A DNA stretch of 5,775 bases from RGIG5579 sp045597125. GTDB taxonomy: Bacteria > Bacillota > Clostridia > Oscillospirales > SIG627. This document shows, in pieces, positions 1 through 5,775 of the stretch. The stretch spans positions 1 through 5,775 of the forward strand of contig JAZODR010000012.1 of assembly GCA_045597125.1 (NCBI GenBank), written 5' to 3'. A program made the position numbers and the translations under genes. The notes under the pieces were generated by a model. It saw only the letters and a program-made list of their open reading frames with translations. It did no database searches and had not been told where the DNA came from. Numbering within the stretch: the stretch's first letter is position 1; each line of letters opens with the position of its first letter.

Positions 1-228
1 CTGCAAAAGAAGCATATAAACAGTTTTTGACGATTCAGGAATTTCGTCTGTGGAATTGAGCTTAAAGCCTGATCCCAGCTGATAATACGCGTAGGCTCTG
101 CGCAGTCTCATTTCATCCGGATTTTCACCGAGCAAATCTTCTAAACACTCTTCAAAGCTCACACCTGCAATCAGTTGTGCGCTTTCTTTGTCTCTTTTGC
201 TTTTTCCTAAAAAATCAAATAATCCCAT
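1..228 (-). CDS. N-terminal part (76 residues) of a third small helical paralog, cut by the window edge
   Basis: I do not recognise a named family, but this is clearly a relative of the 191-residue protein at 2636-3211. An open frame runs from ATG at 226-228 to the window edge without a stop. It begins MGLFDFLGKSKRDKE, a short hydrophobic/amphipathic stretch followed by charges, as in proteins that touch the membrane (inference). Residues 24-45 contain the block SFEECLEDLLG...DE..LRRA; by hand, 15 of 22 positions match the 191-residue protein. A ribosome binding site AAGGAG at 238-243 lies 9 bases before the ATG and supports this start. The gene follows the 596-residue protein by 27 bases and is probably its co-transcribed downstream neighbour. 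The C-terminal half, where the other two paralogs share a CEA..DP..AK..ERLF...PE block, lies outside the window. Function unknown. Confidence 0.85.
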   Translation of the reverse strand, partial: MGLFDFLGKSKRDKESAQLIAGVSFEECLEDLLGENPDEMRLRRAYAYYQLGSGFKLNSTDEIPESSKTVYMLLLQ

Positions 229-255
229 AATAAAATTCTCCTTATATTTTACAAA

Positions 256-2046
256 TTACCAACTAATCTCAATATAGGTATCTTCGCTTTCGTAATATTC
301 GAAGCCAACGTCACCTGCCTGAATTTCAAGAACCGCCTTTTTACCGCCACCCAAATCCTCGGTGTAGACGGTGGAAATACCCAAAAGACTCTGCTTTTTC
401 GCGTTGTCTAAGTTGATATGTGCGCGCACATAATCTTCGGGAATCATTTCCACAAGGAAGTTATACACTGTAGGATCGCTCTGGGCGGTGTGTTTTTCGG
501 ATGTTTCGGAGTAGATGTACTTATCCGGGTCATACGCAAAATACTCATATCGTTTTTCATCCGGATAGAGCACGAATCTTCCCAATGCAAGCTTGCTAAT
601 CGGGTTATAGCTGTTTTCAAAGGTGTAGGTGCCGTCGCCGTTGTTTTCTACCTCAATTTCTCCGGCATCCTCACCGTCTTTGACCCACTCAATATCGGCA
701 TCATAGTCGGTTTTGCTTAACACCTTTCCAAGCTCGTCGGTGGGCTCTTCTTCTTTGGCACCCAGCAGTTTGTAATCGGCATAGTCTTCCGGCTTACTTG
801 TGTCTTGCGGTTCAAAGATGTAGCGAATTGCCTTTTCTCCGGTTTCGTCAAGCAGACGCACCGAGCCGTCCTCGGCAATAAACACGCTCATTTTATCTGA
901 GCGCAAAACAAACATATCGGTATAGTTTTCGTACAACTCACCGGTTGTAATTTTGTCTAACAGGTCGGTAATGATTTTCTTGCCGCCCCATTTTGCAATG
1001 GACTCGTAATGGGTCTTATAGAAATCGGAATCAGGCGGATAGATGGTTTTATCATCATCATTGAAGATACAGGTTTCACCGTTATAGGGCATAATGGTAT
1101 AGTCGCCTTTTAATCCCGAATCGCTCTTGATACCCTCAAATTCCACTGTAAAACCGGTACCTAACTTATCGTCCACGAAGTAGTAAATGTCAAGATCCTT
1201 GTCTTTAGCGAACAGACCGGTACCGACCTCGCTGACATAAAGCCCGTATTCCTTAGTGTCATTGATAATCTTACGGATATCGGACATCATTTTGGTTTCT
1301 TCTTCGCCAAAGGCTGCGGAAACATTGATGCCCTCTACCTCGCCACCGCCGAATTGGCCATATGCGCTGCTCATATTACCGCGGTAAACAAGACCGCCAA
1401 TCAGAACAGCCGCCACCAGCAGAACGATAAGGATGATTTTCAGTAGGCCACCCCCTCTGAGCATGGAGGCGGCGCTTCCGCTGTGATAGCCTTCTCGTAA
1501 AATCAAAAAGTGCAGATCTTTTACACGATACGGCATATTTCCGAATTTTAAATCAATGTCATCTCTGATGGCGCAAGCCGGATTATTACATTGATAATAG
1601 GTATATTTGTAGCTTTGGCTTTGGTAGACCGCTTCTTTTTTTTCAGATTTGCTGCCGTCTGAATAGGTAGTCGTGGTGATTTTGTCTGCCACGTGCACCT
1701 GACGGTGTCCGGTACCTGTTTTTTCGGATACCGTACTGCCGCAGCGGGGACAGGTGTCAGGTCCTTCACGGAGACCGTGGCAACAGTCTATAGCATAACT
1801 GAACGCATATCGGCGGCGCAGAGTGCGGAAAATATACACCGCTATAATCACGCCTGTAAGCGGAATGCCTGCGCCCCATAATACCTTTTCAATAATTGCC
1901 AAGACATCGGAAGGTAGCAAACAAAACTCCAAAAATTTCACCAGTGCCATAATCAGCACCGAGGCGCCCATTCCTCCAAACACAATCGCAGAAGCAATAC
2001 GTCCCACTACTCCATAAGGGGAAACTGCTGATTTAATTTTATTCAT
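256..2046 (-). CDS. Membrane-anchored protein with split zinc ribbon and large extracytoplasmic domain (596 residues)
   Basis: No named family recognised. Visible layout: membrane segment about residues 15-36; a second about 50-73 followed by the positive stretch FRTLRRRY; a soluble part about 80-195; a third membrane segment about 201-221 (LLKIILIVLLVAAVLIGGLV); then about 375 acidic residues to the C-terminus. The soluble part holds C88-C89, CPRC at 99-102 and C153-x4-C158, which reads as a zinc ribbon whose two knuckles are separated by about 50 polar residues rich in Thr, Ser, Lys and Tyr. The positive-inside rule puts the ribbon in the cytoplasm and the C-terminal domain outside. That domain looks beta-rich with many Asp, Glu and Tyr, and has no catalytic motif I can identify. 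I chose ATG 2046 over the longer frame from 2127, because the longer version would overlap the preceding gene by 59 bases and lose the ribosome binding site at 2054-2060. Function unknown; a sensor or anchor role is inference. Confidence 0.88.
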   Translation of the reverse strand: MNKIKSAVSPYGVVGRIASAIVFGGMGASVLIMALVKFLEFCLLPSDVLAIIEKVLWGAGIPLTGVIIAVYIFRTLRRRYAFSYAIDCCHGLREGPDTCPRCGSTVSEKTGTGHRQVHVADKITTTTYSDGSKSEKKEAVYQSQSYKYTYYQCNNPACAIRDDIDLKFGNMPYRVKDLHFLILREGYHSGSAASMLRGGGLLKIILIVLLVAAVLIGGLVYRGNMSSAYGQFGGGEVEGINVSAAFGEEETKMMSDIRKIINDTKEYGLYVSEVGTGLFAKDKDLDIYYFVDDKLGTGFTVEFEGIKSDSGLKGDYTIMPYNGETCIFNDDDKTIYPPDSDFYKTHYESIAKWGGKKIITDLLDKITTGELYENYTDMFVLRSDKMSVFIAEDGSVRLLDETGEKAIRYIFEPQDTSKPEDYADYKLLGAKEEEPTDELGKVLSKTDYDADIEWVKDGEDAGEIEVENNGDGTYTFENSYNPISKLALGRFVLYPDEKRYEYFAYDPDKYIYSETSEKHTAQSDPTVYNFLVEMIPEDYVRAHINLDNAKKQSLLGISTVYTEDLGGGKKAVLEIQAGDVGFEYYESEDTYIEISW

Positions 2047-2053
2047 AATCGTT

Positions 2054-2060
2054 CTTCCTT
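2054..2060 (-). promoter_or_regulatory. Ribosome binding site that fixes the start of the 596-residue protein
   Basis: On the minus strand the sequence reads AAGGAAG, seven bases before ATG 2044-2046. It lies in the 22-base gap after the stop codon of the 182-residue gene. In-frame ATGs further upstream (2127, 2124, 2100) lie inside that gene and would leave this site within the coding region, so the 2046 start is preferred. Confidence 0.7.
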
Positions 2061-2068
2061 TCCAAAAG

Positions 2069-2617
2069 TTATTTTTCAATTTGTGCCTTAAGCCACTCAT
2101 AAGCCGACTGGTTCTTGATTTCATCAAGGGTGCCGAGCTTTTCTACGTACCCACCCGTACGGGAGGGGTCGGAATAAACGTCCCAACCGAACAGGTGGAT
2201 ACAGGCGAGAAACACAAGGTTTTCTTCCGTATCCTCTTTTTCGGCGGCGCGCATAGCGTAGTGAAACGCTTCAGGCCATATTTTGAATAACCGTTCGTGC
2301 ATCGTCTTCGCTATGTAAGGGTCTCGGTCTTTGGCTTCACATATAAGCTGATATGTGCTTTTTGCAATACTGTCTGCCACATTTTTTACCCGAGTATATC
2401 GATAGGAACTGTGATACTCTATAAGCACAGACCAGAGTGAACGGAGGGACGCGGGTGCTCCCCACGTTCGTTTGTCGTCGATATACAATTCCAACCGACG
2501 ACGGTTTTGCTCATCCAACGGCGGACCATACAGACTTTCAAGACAAGCATCAAAGTCTGCACTGCTCACCCAGTTCAAATAATCTTTCTTTTCTTTTCCG
2601 TTTCGAAAATAAGCCAT
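2069..2617 (-). CDS. Small helical paralog, 182 residues
   Basis: Soluble, charged, mostly helical-looking protein with no signal peptide or membrane segment. I recognise no named domain. It is a diverged copy of its upstream neighbour at 2636-3211: residues 87-146 align without gaps with residues 94-153 of that protein, with 31 of 60 positions identical by hand count. Shared marks are CEA, DP, AK, ERLF, PE, DTE.NLVFL.C and LFGWD. The N-terminal block ADFDACLESLYG corresponds to SYEECLEDLFG in the neighbour, and LDEI near the C-terminus is also common. The start at 2617 has AGGGG at 2627-2631, nine bases upstream. The gene sits 18 bases after the 191-residue gene and 22 bases before the 596-residue membrane protein. 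Unlike the other two copies it lacks the MG-F N-terminus and begins MAYFRNGKEKKDY. A cytoplasmic adaptor or partner of the membrane protein is possible; this is inference. Confidence 0.88.
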   Translation of the reverse strand: MAYFRNGKEKKDYLNWVSSADFDACLESLYGPPLDEQNRRRLELYIDDKRTWGAPASLRSLWSVLIEYHSSYRYTRVKNVADSIAKSTYQLICEAKDRDPYIAKTMHERLFKIWPEAFHYAMRAAEKEDTEENLVFLACIHLFGWDVYSDPSRTGGYVEKLGTLDEIKNQSAYEWLKAQIEK

Positions 2618-2635
2618 CTTCTAAAACCCCTATCC

Positions 2636-3211
2636 TTAACTTCTCGCATCCGCTTGCTCTTTCACCCACATAAACGCGGTGTAGCAACGGATCTCGTCCA
2701 GAGCGTGAATTCTTTTGGCTAAGTTCTTTAACTCTGATACGTCTGTTGTCTTATCCCAACCGAACAGTATGGCACAACTGAGAAACACAAGGTTTTTCTC
2801 GGTGTCCTTTTCTCTTGCAACGTTTATACTGCTTTGTAATAATTCCGGATATTTGTTAAACAACCGCTCAATGAGTGCTTTTGCTTTTGAAGGATCATGT
2901 TCTCTCGCTTCGCAGGTCAGATGGTATGCACTGTTTATAACGCTACTTTCTGCAGGTGAACTTTCAGAACATTTGGGAAACAGACCCCGTTTATGCATAA
3001 GCGCCTGATATACGCTGTACTCAGATCTCGGTATGCTTTTCATATCATTGCTGAAAAGGTAAAATACACGGGCTCTGCGCAATATCCATTCGTCTTCACT
3101 GTCGCCGAAAAGATCTTCCAGACACTCCTCATAGGAAGCGCTCTTCAGCATTTTTTTGTTTTCGATATCAATTTTTCTGTCTTCAATAAAATCAGTCAGG
3201 AAAGATCCCAT
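2636..3211 (-). CDS. Small helical paralog, 191 residues
   Basis: First complete member of the small-protein family in transcription order. It begins MGSFLTDFIEDRKIDIENKK, then carries the N-terminal block SYEECLEDLFG (26-36) and DEW..LRRA (40-47) shared with the partial copy at 1-228. The second half holds CEA (100-102), DP (106-107), ERLF (115-118), PE (122-123), DTEKNLVFLSC (136-146) and LFGWD (149-153), shared with the 182-residue copy. It looks alpha-helical and cytoplasmic, with no signal peptide, no membrane segment and no catalytic motif visible. The helical pairs are reminiscent of TPR-type solenoids, but no repeat consensus can be claimed. The start is well supported by AGGAGG at 3220-3225, eight bases before the ATG, overlapping the stop codon of the 404-residue gene. 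Function unknown. Confidence 0.9.
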   Translation of the reverse strand: MGSFLTDFIEDRKIDIENKKMLKSASYEECLEDLFGDSEDEWILRRARVFYLFSNDMKSIPRSEYSVYQALMHKRGLFPKCSESSPAESSVINSAYHLTCEAREHDPSKAKALIERLFNKYPELLQSSINVAREKDTEKNLVFLSCAILFGWDKTTDVSELKNLAKRIHALDEIRCYTAFMWVKEQADARS

Positions 3212-3219
3212 AGTTTTTG

Positions 3220-3225
3220 CCTCCT
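3220..3225 (-). promoter_or_regulatory. Ribosome binding site overlapping the preceding stop codon
   Basis: The minus strand reads TGAGGAGG, so the stop TGA of the 404-residue gene (3225-3227) shares a base with the consensus AGGAGG of the 191-residue gene. Spacing to the ATG is eight bases. This arrangement favours translational coupling of the two genes and shows that this TGA acts as a real stop here. Confidence 0.75.
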
Positions 3226-4439
3226 CATACTAATTTGTCAAGCAATTTTTGTGCGGCGATGCGGTACTTTTCCCACTTGGAGTCGGTAGTAACACGGGTG
3301 AGCCAAGCCTTTGCTTGCTCCAGATTTTCACCCTTTTCCACCCATTCCTCCGCCAAGAAATAGGCAACTATGGGTTCCATCCAACCTCTTTTGTAGTCGG
3401 GGGTGTAGTGGTCGTATTTAACCAAGGCATTCTTTACACTGCCGTCCGCCATTGGTACGTTTTTGATCACCTGACGGGCTTTCTCCAAGTCCTGCTCACA
3501 GCCATACCCTTCAGTGTACATATAGCACAGGAAATGCCGTCTGCAATCGTAGATATTCAGGTTTGGGAACGTGTCGCAAAGGGCACGAAGCCACAGGAAC
3601 ATTGATTCTTTATCTTCCTCGGCAAGATCAGCGTATTCGTAATCTTTTTCACGGTAGTCGTAGGACATTCTATCCACCGGCTTTTTTTCGGTTTCTCCCT
3701 CTGCCGGCGGCTTTTCGGGGAACAGATCCGTTGCCATCGAAATGCACATATATCCTGCAACTGTCTCAAGAAGATGCAACTGATAATGAGGAATCTGATA
3801 CTTATCGGAAGATGGGCTGTATCCTGAGCCTACCATTCCCTTGTGTGTAAACCACGCCAAGCGCTGTTTGGACAGTTCGTACACCAAGAAGACGTATTTC
3901 CAGAACTGCTCCATATCCTGCACACCGGTAACCGTACCACGGCTGCCGTTAAAACTGTTATGACAATAGGCGAGAACAAGAGAATAGGCGGCTTTATAAT
4001 CGCCACGTTCGGCCGCCTTCTTGTAATAAGCCTCCGCCTTACCTTGGATGCCGCAGTGCGTTTCGTACAAGCCTCCGTACAGCTCGTCAACCATAGGATG
4101 GTCATATTTTGAAGCAAGCTTGTCGTGAGCTTCCAATGCCTTTTGGAAGGCTCTCTCTTTATCACCGTAATAGGTAAGTTCCTGACGTAGTTTTAAATAT
4201 TTGCCCATTTCCCATTTGTGTATCTTGGCTCCGATTGCCGCCGCCTTTTTCTCGTTGGGAATGGGATCGTAAATGTGCGGGAAGGCAATTCGGGCGTATT
4301 CGCTTGCCGATTCAAAATCCGCAAGCCGTGCCGCCTTGTAATACCAATCGGCGGCGGTTTGAAGATCCCCCGCCATCTTGGCGGCAACCGCTTTTTCTTT
4401 GTATTCGGAAATACGTTCTTCGGGTGATATTTTGCTCAT
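3225..4439 (-). CDS. Sel1/TPR-like repeat protein, 404 residues
   Basis: Cytoplasmic helical-repeat protein, most likely a protein-interaction scaffold, as is usual for Sel1-like repeats. Repeat-like segments are visible at residues 15-50 (KAVAAKMAGDLQTAADWYYKAA and onward), 117-158 (LYGGLYE then KAEAYYKKAAERGDYKAAY) and 302-326 (CYMYTEGYGCEQDLEKARQV). The last fits the Sel1 pattern MY..G.GC..D..KA well. A further helical pair covers about 355-403 (VEKGENLEQAKAWLTRV). The middle (about 170-300) is less regular and contains a Pro/Glu/Lys-rich linker at 241-254 (PEKPPAEGETEKKP), suggesting two solenoid lobes. There is no signal peptide or membrane segment. The start at 4439 has a consensus AGGAGG at 4448-4453, eight bases away. 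It lies 19 bases after the membrane-protein gene and 13 bases before the 191-residue gene. The partner is unknown; neighbouring products are obvious candidates (inference). Confidence 0.88.
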   Translation of the reverse strand: MSKISPEERISEYKEKAVAAKMAGDLQTAADWYYKAARLADFESASEYARIAFPHIYDPIPNEKKAAAIGAKIHKWEMGKYLKLRQELTYYGDKERAFQKALEAHDKLASKYDHPMVDELYGGLYETHCGIQGKAEAYYKKAAERGDYKAAYSLVLAYCHNSFNGSRGTVTGVQDMEQFWKYVFLVYELSKQRLAWFTHKGMVGSGYSPSSDKYQIPHYQLHLLETVAGYMCISMATDLFPEKPPAEGETEKKPVDRMSYDYREKDYEYADLAEEDKESMFLWLRALCDTFPNLNIYDCRRHFLCYMYTEGYGCEQDLEKARQVIKNVPMADGSVKNALVKYDHYTPDYKRGWMEPIVAYFLAEEWVEKGENLEQAKAWLTRVTTDSKWEKYRIAAQKLLDKLV

Positions 4440-4458
4440 ATTCCGTTCCTCCTAAAAT

Positions 4459-5634
4459 TTATCTGTTTTGCGATGTGTGTATCTGAGCGTCAACAAAGGC
4501 TTCGTTGTGCGACATTCCTTGATTTCGGCGCATATTGTACCAGGTCCAGTCGAAGCCGCCGCCTTCCGGTACGGCGTTCATTGCCGCCGCCGACAAAATC
4601 AAGAACACGAGAGCAATGATGGCCCAAGCCACGTAAATGACCACCGGCGAGATGATGTAAGCAAGCACCGAAAACAGTGCCGCCATCAGTATGCATTTTA
4701 CCGCCGAGCTGCCGTCTTCACTAATACAAACCTTTGTGATGAAATTGCTCTTTTTGTCAAGGGCAATTTTAATGCACATTATCCCGCCCAGCAGCATCGC
4801 CGTAAGGAAGCAGGCTTCAATGCCGAACAAATTATCAAACACGGGTAGACCGATCTCCTGGTCGGGTGTTGCACCGCCGTTTGACACGCTAAGCAGAATT
4901 GGCATTAAAATAAACAATCCTCGATATGCGTTATATCCGCCGAGCACAAAGGCGATAACCTTTGCCAACTTCAGTTTGAAGAACAGATACTTTGCGCACA
5001 GTACGGCACACAGCGGCAAAAACACGTGATACAGCATAACACCGGTCAGGGTATTGCCGAACGCCACAAGAGGTGAGCCTGCCAAGGCACCTCCCACAAC
5101 CGTACCTCGCTCAATATTCTGATTGGCGAAGGTTTGGAAGTAGGGACACACCACCGCGCCGATCATTAAAATCACAGCTACGATCTTACCGATGGTATTG
5201 AAAATATCCTCTAACCCAAACTCTTCAATAAAGTGTGTTGCACCGATGGCGGGCACCAGTACGCTGATTCTGTCGTATGTATTCAGGTCATCGTAGAACC
5301 CCACGTTATCTCGGATGCAGAACAGATAGGATAGAACCAGCAGTACCGCCGTTATGATCCACCATAAGTTTAGTCCGCCGATGAAACCGCACACCACAAA
5401 GACGGCAAATTCCACCGCGCCGAGAATACGACTGTGGCAGGCGGCAAAGCCAACCACCGCGCCGGGGAGCAGCATCATACTGAACATTCCACCGACAGCG
5501 CTCCACAACTCATTCTCCATCAGTGACTTAAATACGTACTCCGGCAGCAGGTATACACCGCCCGCCGCAAGCAAGAGTATTACCATCAGCGCTGTGCCGA
5601 CTATGAGGAAAAATCCTTTTTTTATGTAAGTCAT
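4459..5634 (-). CDS. Polytopic integral membrane protein, 391 residues
   Basis: Strongly hydrophobic protein with roughly nine or ten membrane segments: about residues 7-29, 46-67, 71-88, 90-106, 150-168, 196-217, 223-248, 269-291, 312-330 and 331-352. A soluble loop lies at about 107-148 (IRDNVGFYDDLNTYDRISVL and onward, with HFIEEFGLEDIF), and the C-terminal 35-40 residues form a polar tail (FDWTWYNMRRNQGMSHNEAF at 361-380). No transporter signature, ATP-binding motif or catalytic residues are recognisable, so I give no substrate. The start at 5634 has GGAG at 5646-5649, eleven bases upstream, and an in-frame TGA at 5641-5643 bars any longer version. It sits six bases after the partial CxxC gene, in the same reading frame, and 19 bases before the Sel1-like gene. 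A membrane platform for the downstream soluble proteins is possible but inferred. Confidence 0.87.
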   Translation of the reverse strand: MTYIKKGFFLIVGTALMVILLLAAGGVYLLPEYVFKSLMENELWSAVGGMFSMMLLPGAVVGFAACHSRILGAVEFAVFVVCGFIGGLNLWWIITAVLLVLSYLFCIRDNVGFYDDLNTYDRISVLVPAIGATHFIEEFGLEDIFNTIGKIVAVILMIGAVVCPYFQTFANQNIERGTVVGGALAGSPLVAFGNTLTGVMLYHVFLPLCAVLCAKYLFFKLKLAKVIAFVLGGYNAYRGLFILMPILLSVSNGGATPDQEIGLPVFDNLFGIEACFLTAMLLGGIMCIKIALDKKSNFITKVCISEDGSSAVKCILMAALFSVLAYIISPVVIYVAWAIIALVFLILSAAAMNAVPEGGGFDWTWYNMRRNQGMSHNEAFVDAQIHTSQNR

Positions 5635-5640
5635 AATGTA

Positions 5641-5775
5641 TCAATCTCCATCTTTCATTTTATCCGATTCATTGACTTTTTTCAATAAATCTTCAATATA
5701 TATATTGTTATTTATAGTTCTGCCGCAATCAAGACAGACGGTTTTTTCGGGGCGTCGGTCAAAAGGATTGCCCTT
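5641..5775 (-). CDS. C-terminal end (44 residues) of a protein with a CxxCG zinc-ribbon-like motif, cut by the window edge
   Basis: An open frame enters from the right edge and stops at TGA 5641-5643. The visible part reads KGNPFDRRPEKTVCLDCGRT and then a polar, helix-prone end containing IEDLLKKVNESDKM. The CLDCG motif resembles one knuckle of a zinc ribbon; a second cysteine pair would have to lie outside the window, so metal binding is unproven. The last 24 residues could form a short amphipathic or coiled-coil helix. It is followed after six bases, in the same frame, by the 391-residue membrane protein, so the two are probably co-translated. The family cannot be named from this fragment. 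Chance openness of 44 codons is possible, but the close spacing and the CxxCG motif favour a real gene. Confidence 0.65.
   Translation of the reverse strand, partial: KGNPFDRRPEKTVCLDCGRTINNNIYIEDLLKKVNESDKMKDGD
5646..5649 (-). promoter_or_regulatory. Ribosome binding site located inside the end of the upstream gene
   Basis: GGAG on the minus strand, eleven bases before ATG 5634, lies within the last codons of the partial gene at 5641-5775. Ribosomes finishing that gene would be delivered directly to this site, so coupling is likely. The spacing is slightly long and the core short, making it the weakest ribosome binding site in the cluster. Confidence 0.5.
5657..5685 (-). promoter_or_regulatory. 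Possible sigma-A-type promoter in front of the 391-residue membrane protein
   Basis: On the minus strand TTGAAA (5680-5685) is followed after exactly 17 bases by TAAAAT (5657-5662), close to the TTGACA-N17-TATAAT consensus. It lies inside the 3' end of the upstream gene. Transcription would start near 5650, leaving the GGAG at the very 5' end of the message, which is tight. The region is AT-rich, so a chance match is quite possible. Confidence 0.3.

Noticed and set aside
418..720. Plus-strand open frame of 100 residues, and other plus-strand frames of 62-126 residues across the window
   Set aside because: All lie opposite well-supported minus-strand genes and give no recognisable domain, so they are best explained as antisense shadows.
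1636..1643. Run of eight A on the coding strand, a possible polymerase or ribosome slippage site
   Set aside because: It encodes Glu-Lys-Lys-Glu inside the polar insert of the 596-residue protein. The normal frame continues to a sensible C-terminus, and I see no stimulatory structure or useful alternative frame.
2047..2068. Intergenic gaps as possible sites of terminators or small RNAs
   Set aside because: All gaps are 27 bases or less and are filled by ribosome binding sites. No GC-rich stem followed by a T run is visible in any of them.
2047..2127. N-terminal extension of 27 residues on the 596-residue protein, starting at ATG 2127
   Set aside because: It overlaps the end of the 182-residue gene by 59 bases and reads a basic, non-conserved-looking stretch. 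The ribosome binding site at 2054-2060 matches the ATG at 2046.
2154..2163. Perfect palindrome CCCGTACGGG, possible operator
   Set aside because: It lies well inside the 182-residue coding sequence, far from any start, and short perfect palindromes are expected by chance at this length.
3830..4165. Minus-strand frame of 111 residues inside the Sel1-like gene, and similar nested frames at 1548-1769, 3557-3769, 4193-4387, 4490-4696 and 5306-5506
   Set aside because: Their compositions (Arg, Pro, Thr, His or Cys rich, low-complexity feel) are typical of out-of-frame translations, and the overlapping main frames have good ribosome binding sites and coherent proteins.

Overview
The window carries one densely packed, entirely minus-strand gene cluster. 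Strong AGGAGG-type ribosome binding sites, moderate base composition and the style of the proteins suggest an anaerobic Bacillota genome, probably Clostridia. This is an inference: no rRNA, tRNA or housekeeping gene is present to fix the taxonomy. I see no mobile element, CRISPR array, RNA gene or convincing terminator.

In transcription order (right to left) the genes are: the C-terminal end of a CxxC-containing protein (5641-5775, cut by the window edge); a 391-residue polytopic membrane protein (4459-5634); a 404-residue Sel1/TPR-like protein (3225-4439); two related small helical proteins of 191 and 182 residues (2636-3211 and 2069-2617); a 596-residue membrane-anchored protein with a split zinc ribbon facing the cytoplasm and a large acidic extracytoplasmic domain (256-2046); and the N-terminal end of a third member of the small-protein family (1-228, cut by the window edge). 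Gaps between genes are only 6 to 27 bases and each start has a plausible ribosome binding site, so this is almost certainly one operon of at least seven genes that continues at both ends. There is no gene-free stretch of 300 bases.

None of the genes shows an enzyme active site that I can recognise. What stands out is the composition: a multi-copy family of roughly 190-residue soluble proteins, a Sel1-type scaffold, and two membrane proteins, one joining a cytoplasmic zinc ribbon to an extracytoplasmic domain. A membrane-linked sensing or assembly system with duplicated adaptor proteins would fit, but that is a hypothesis from layout, not a demonstrated function.
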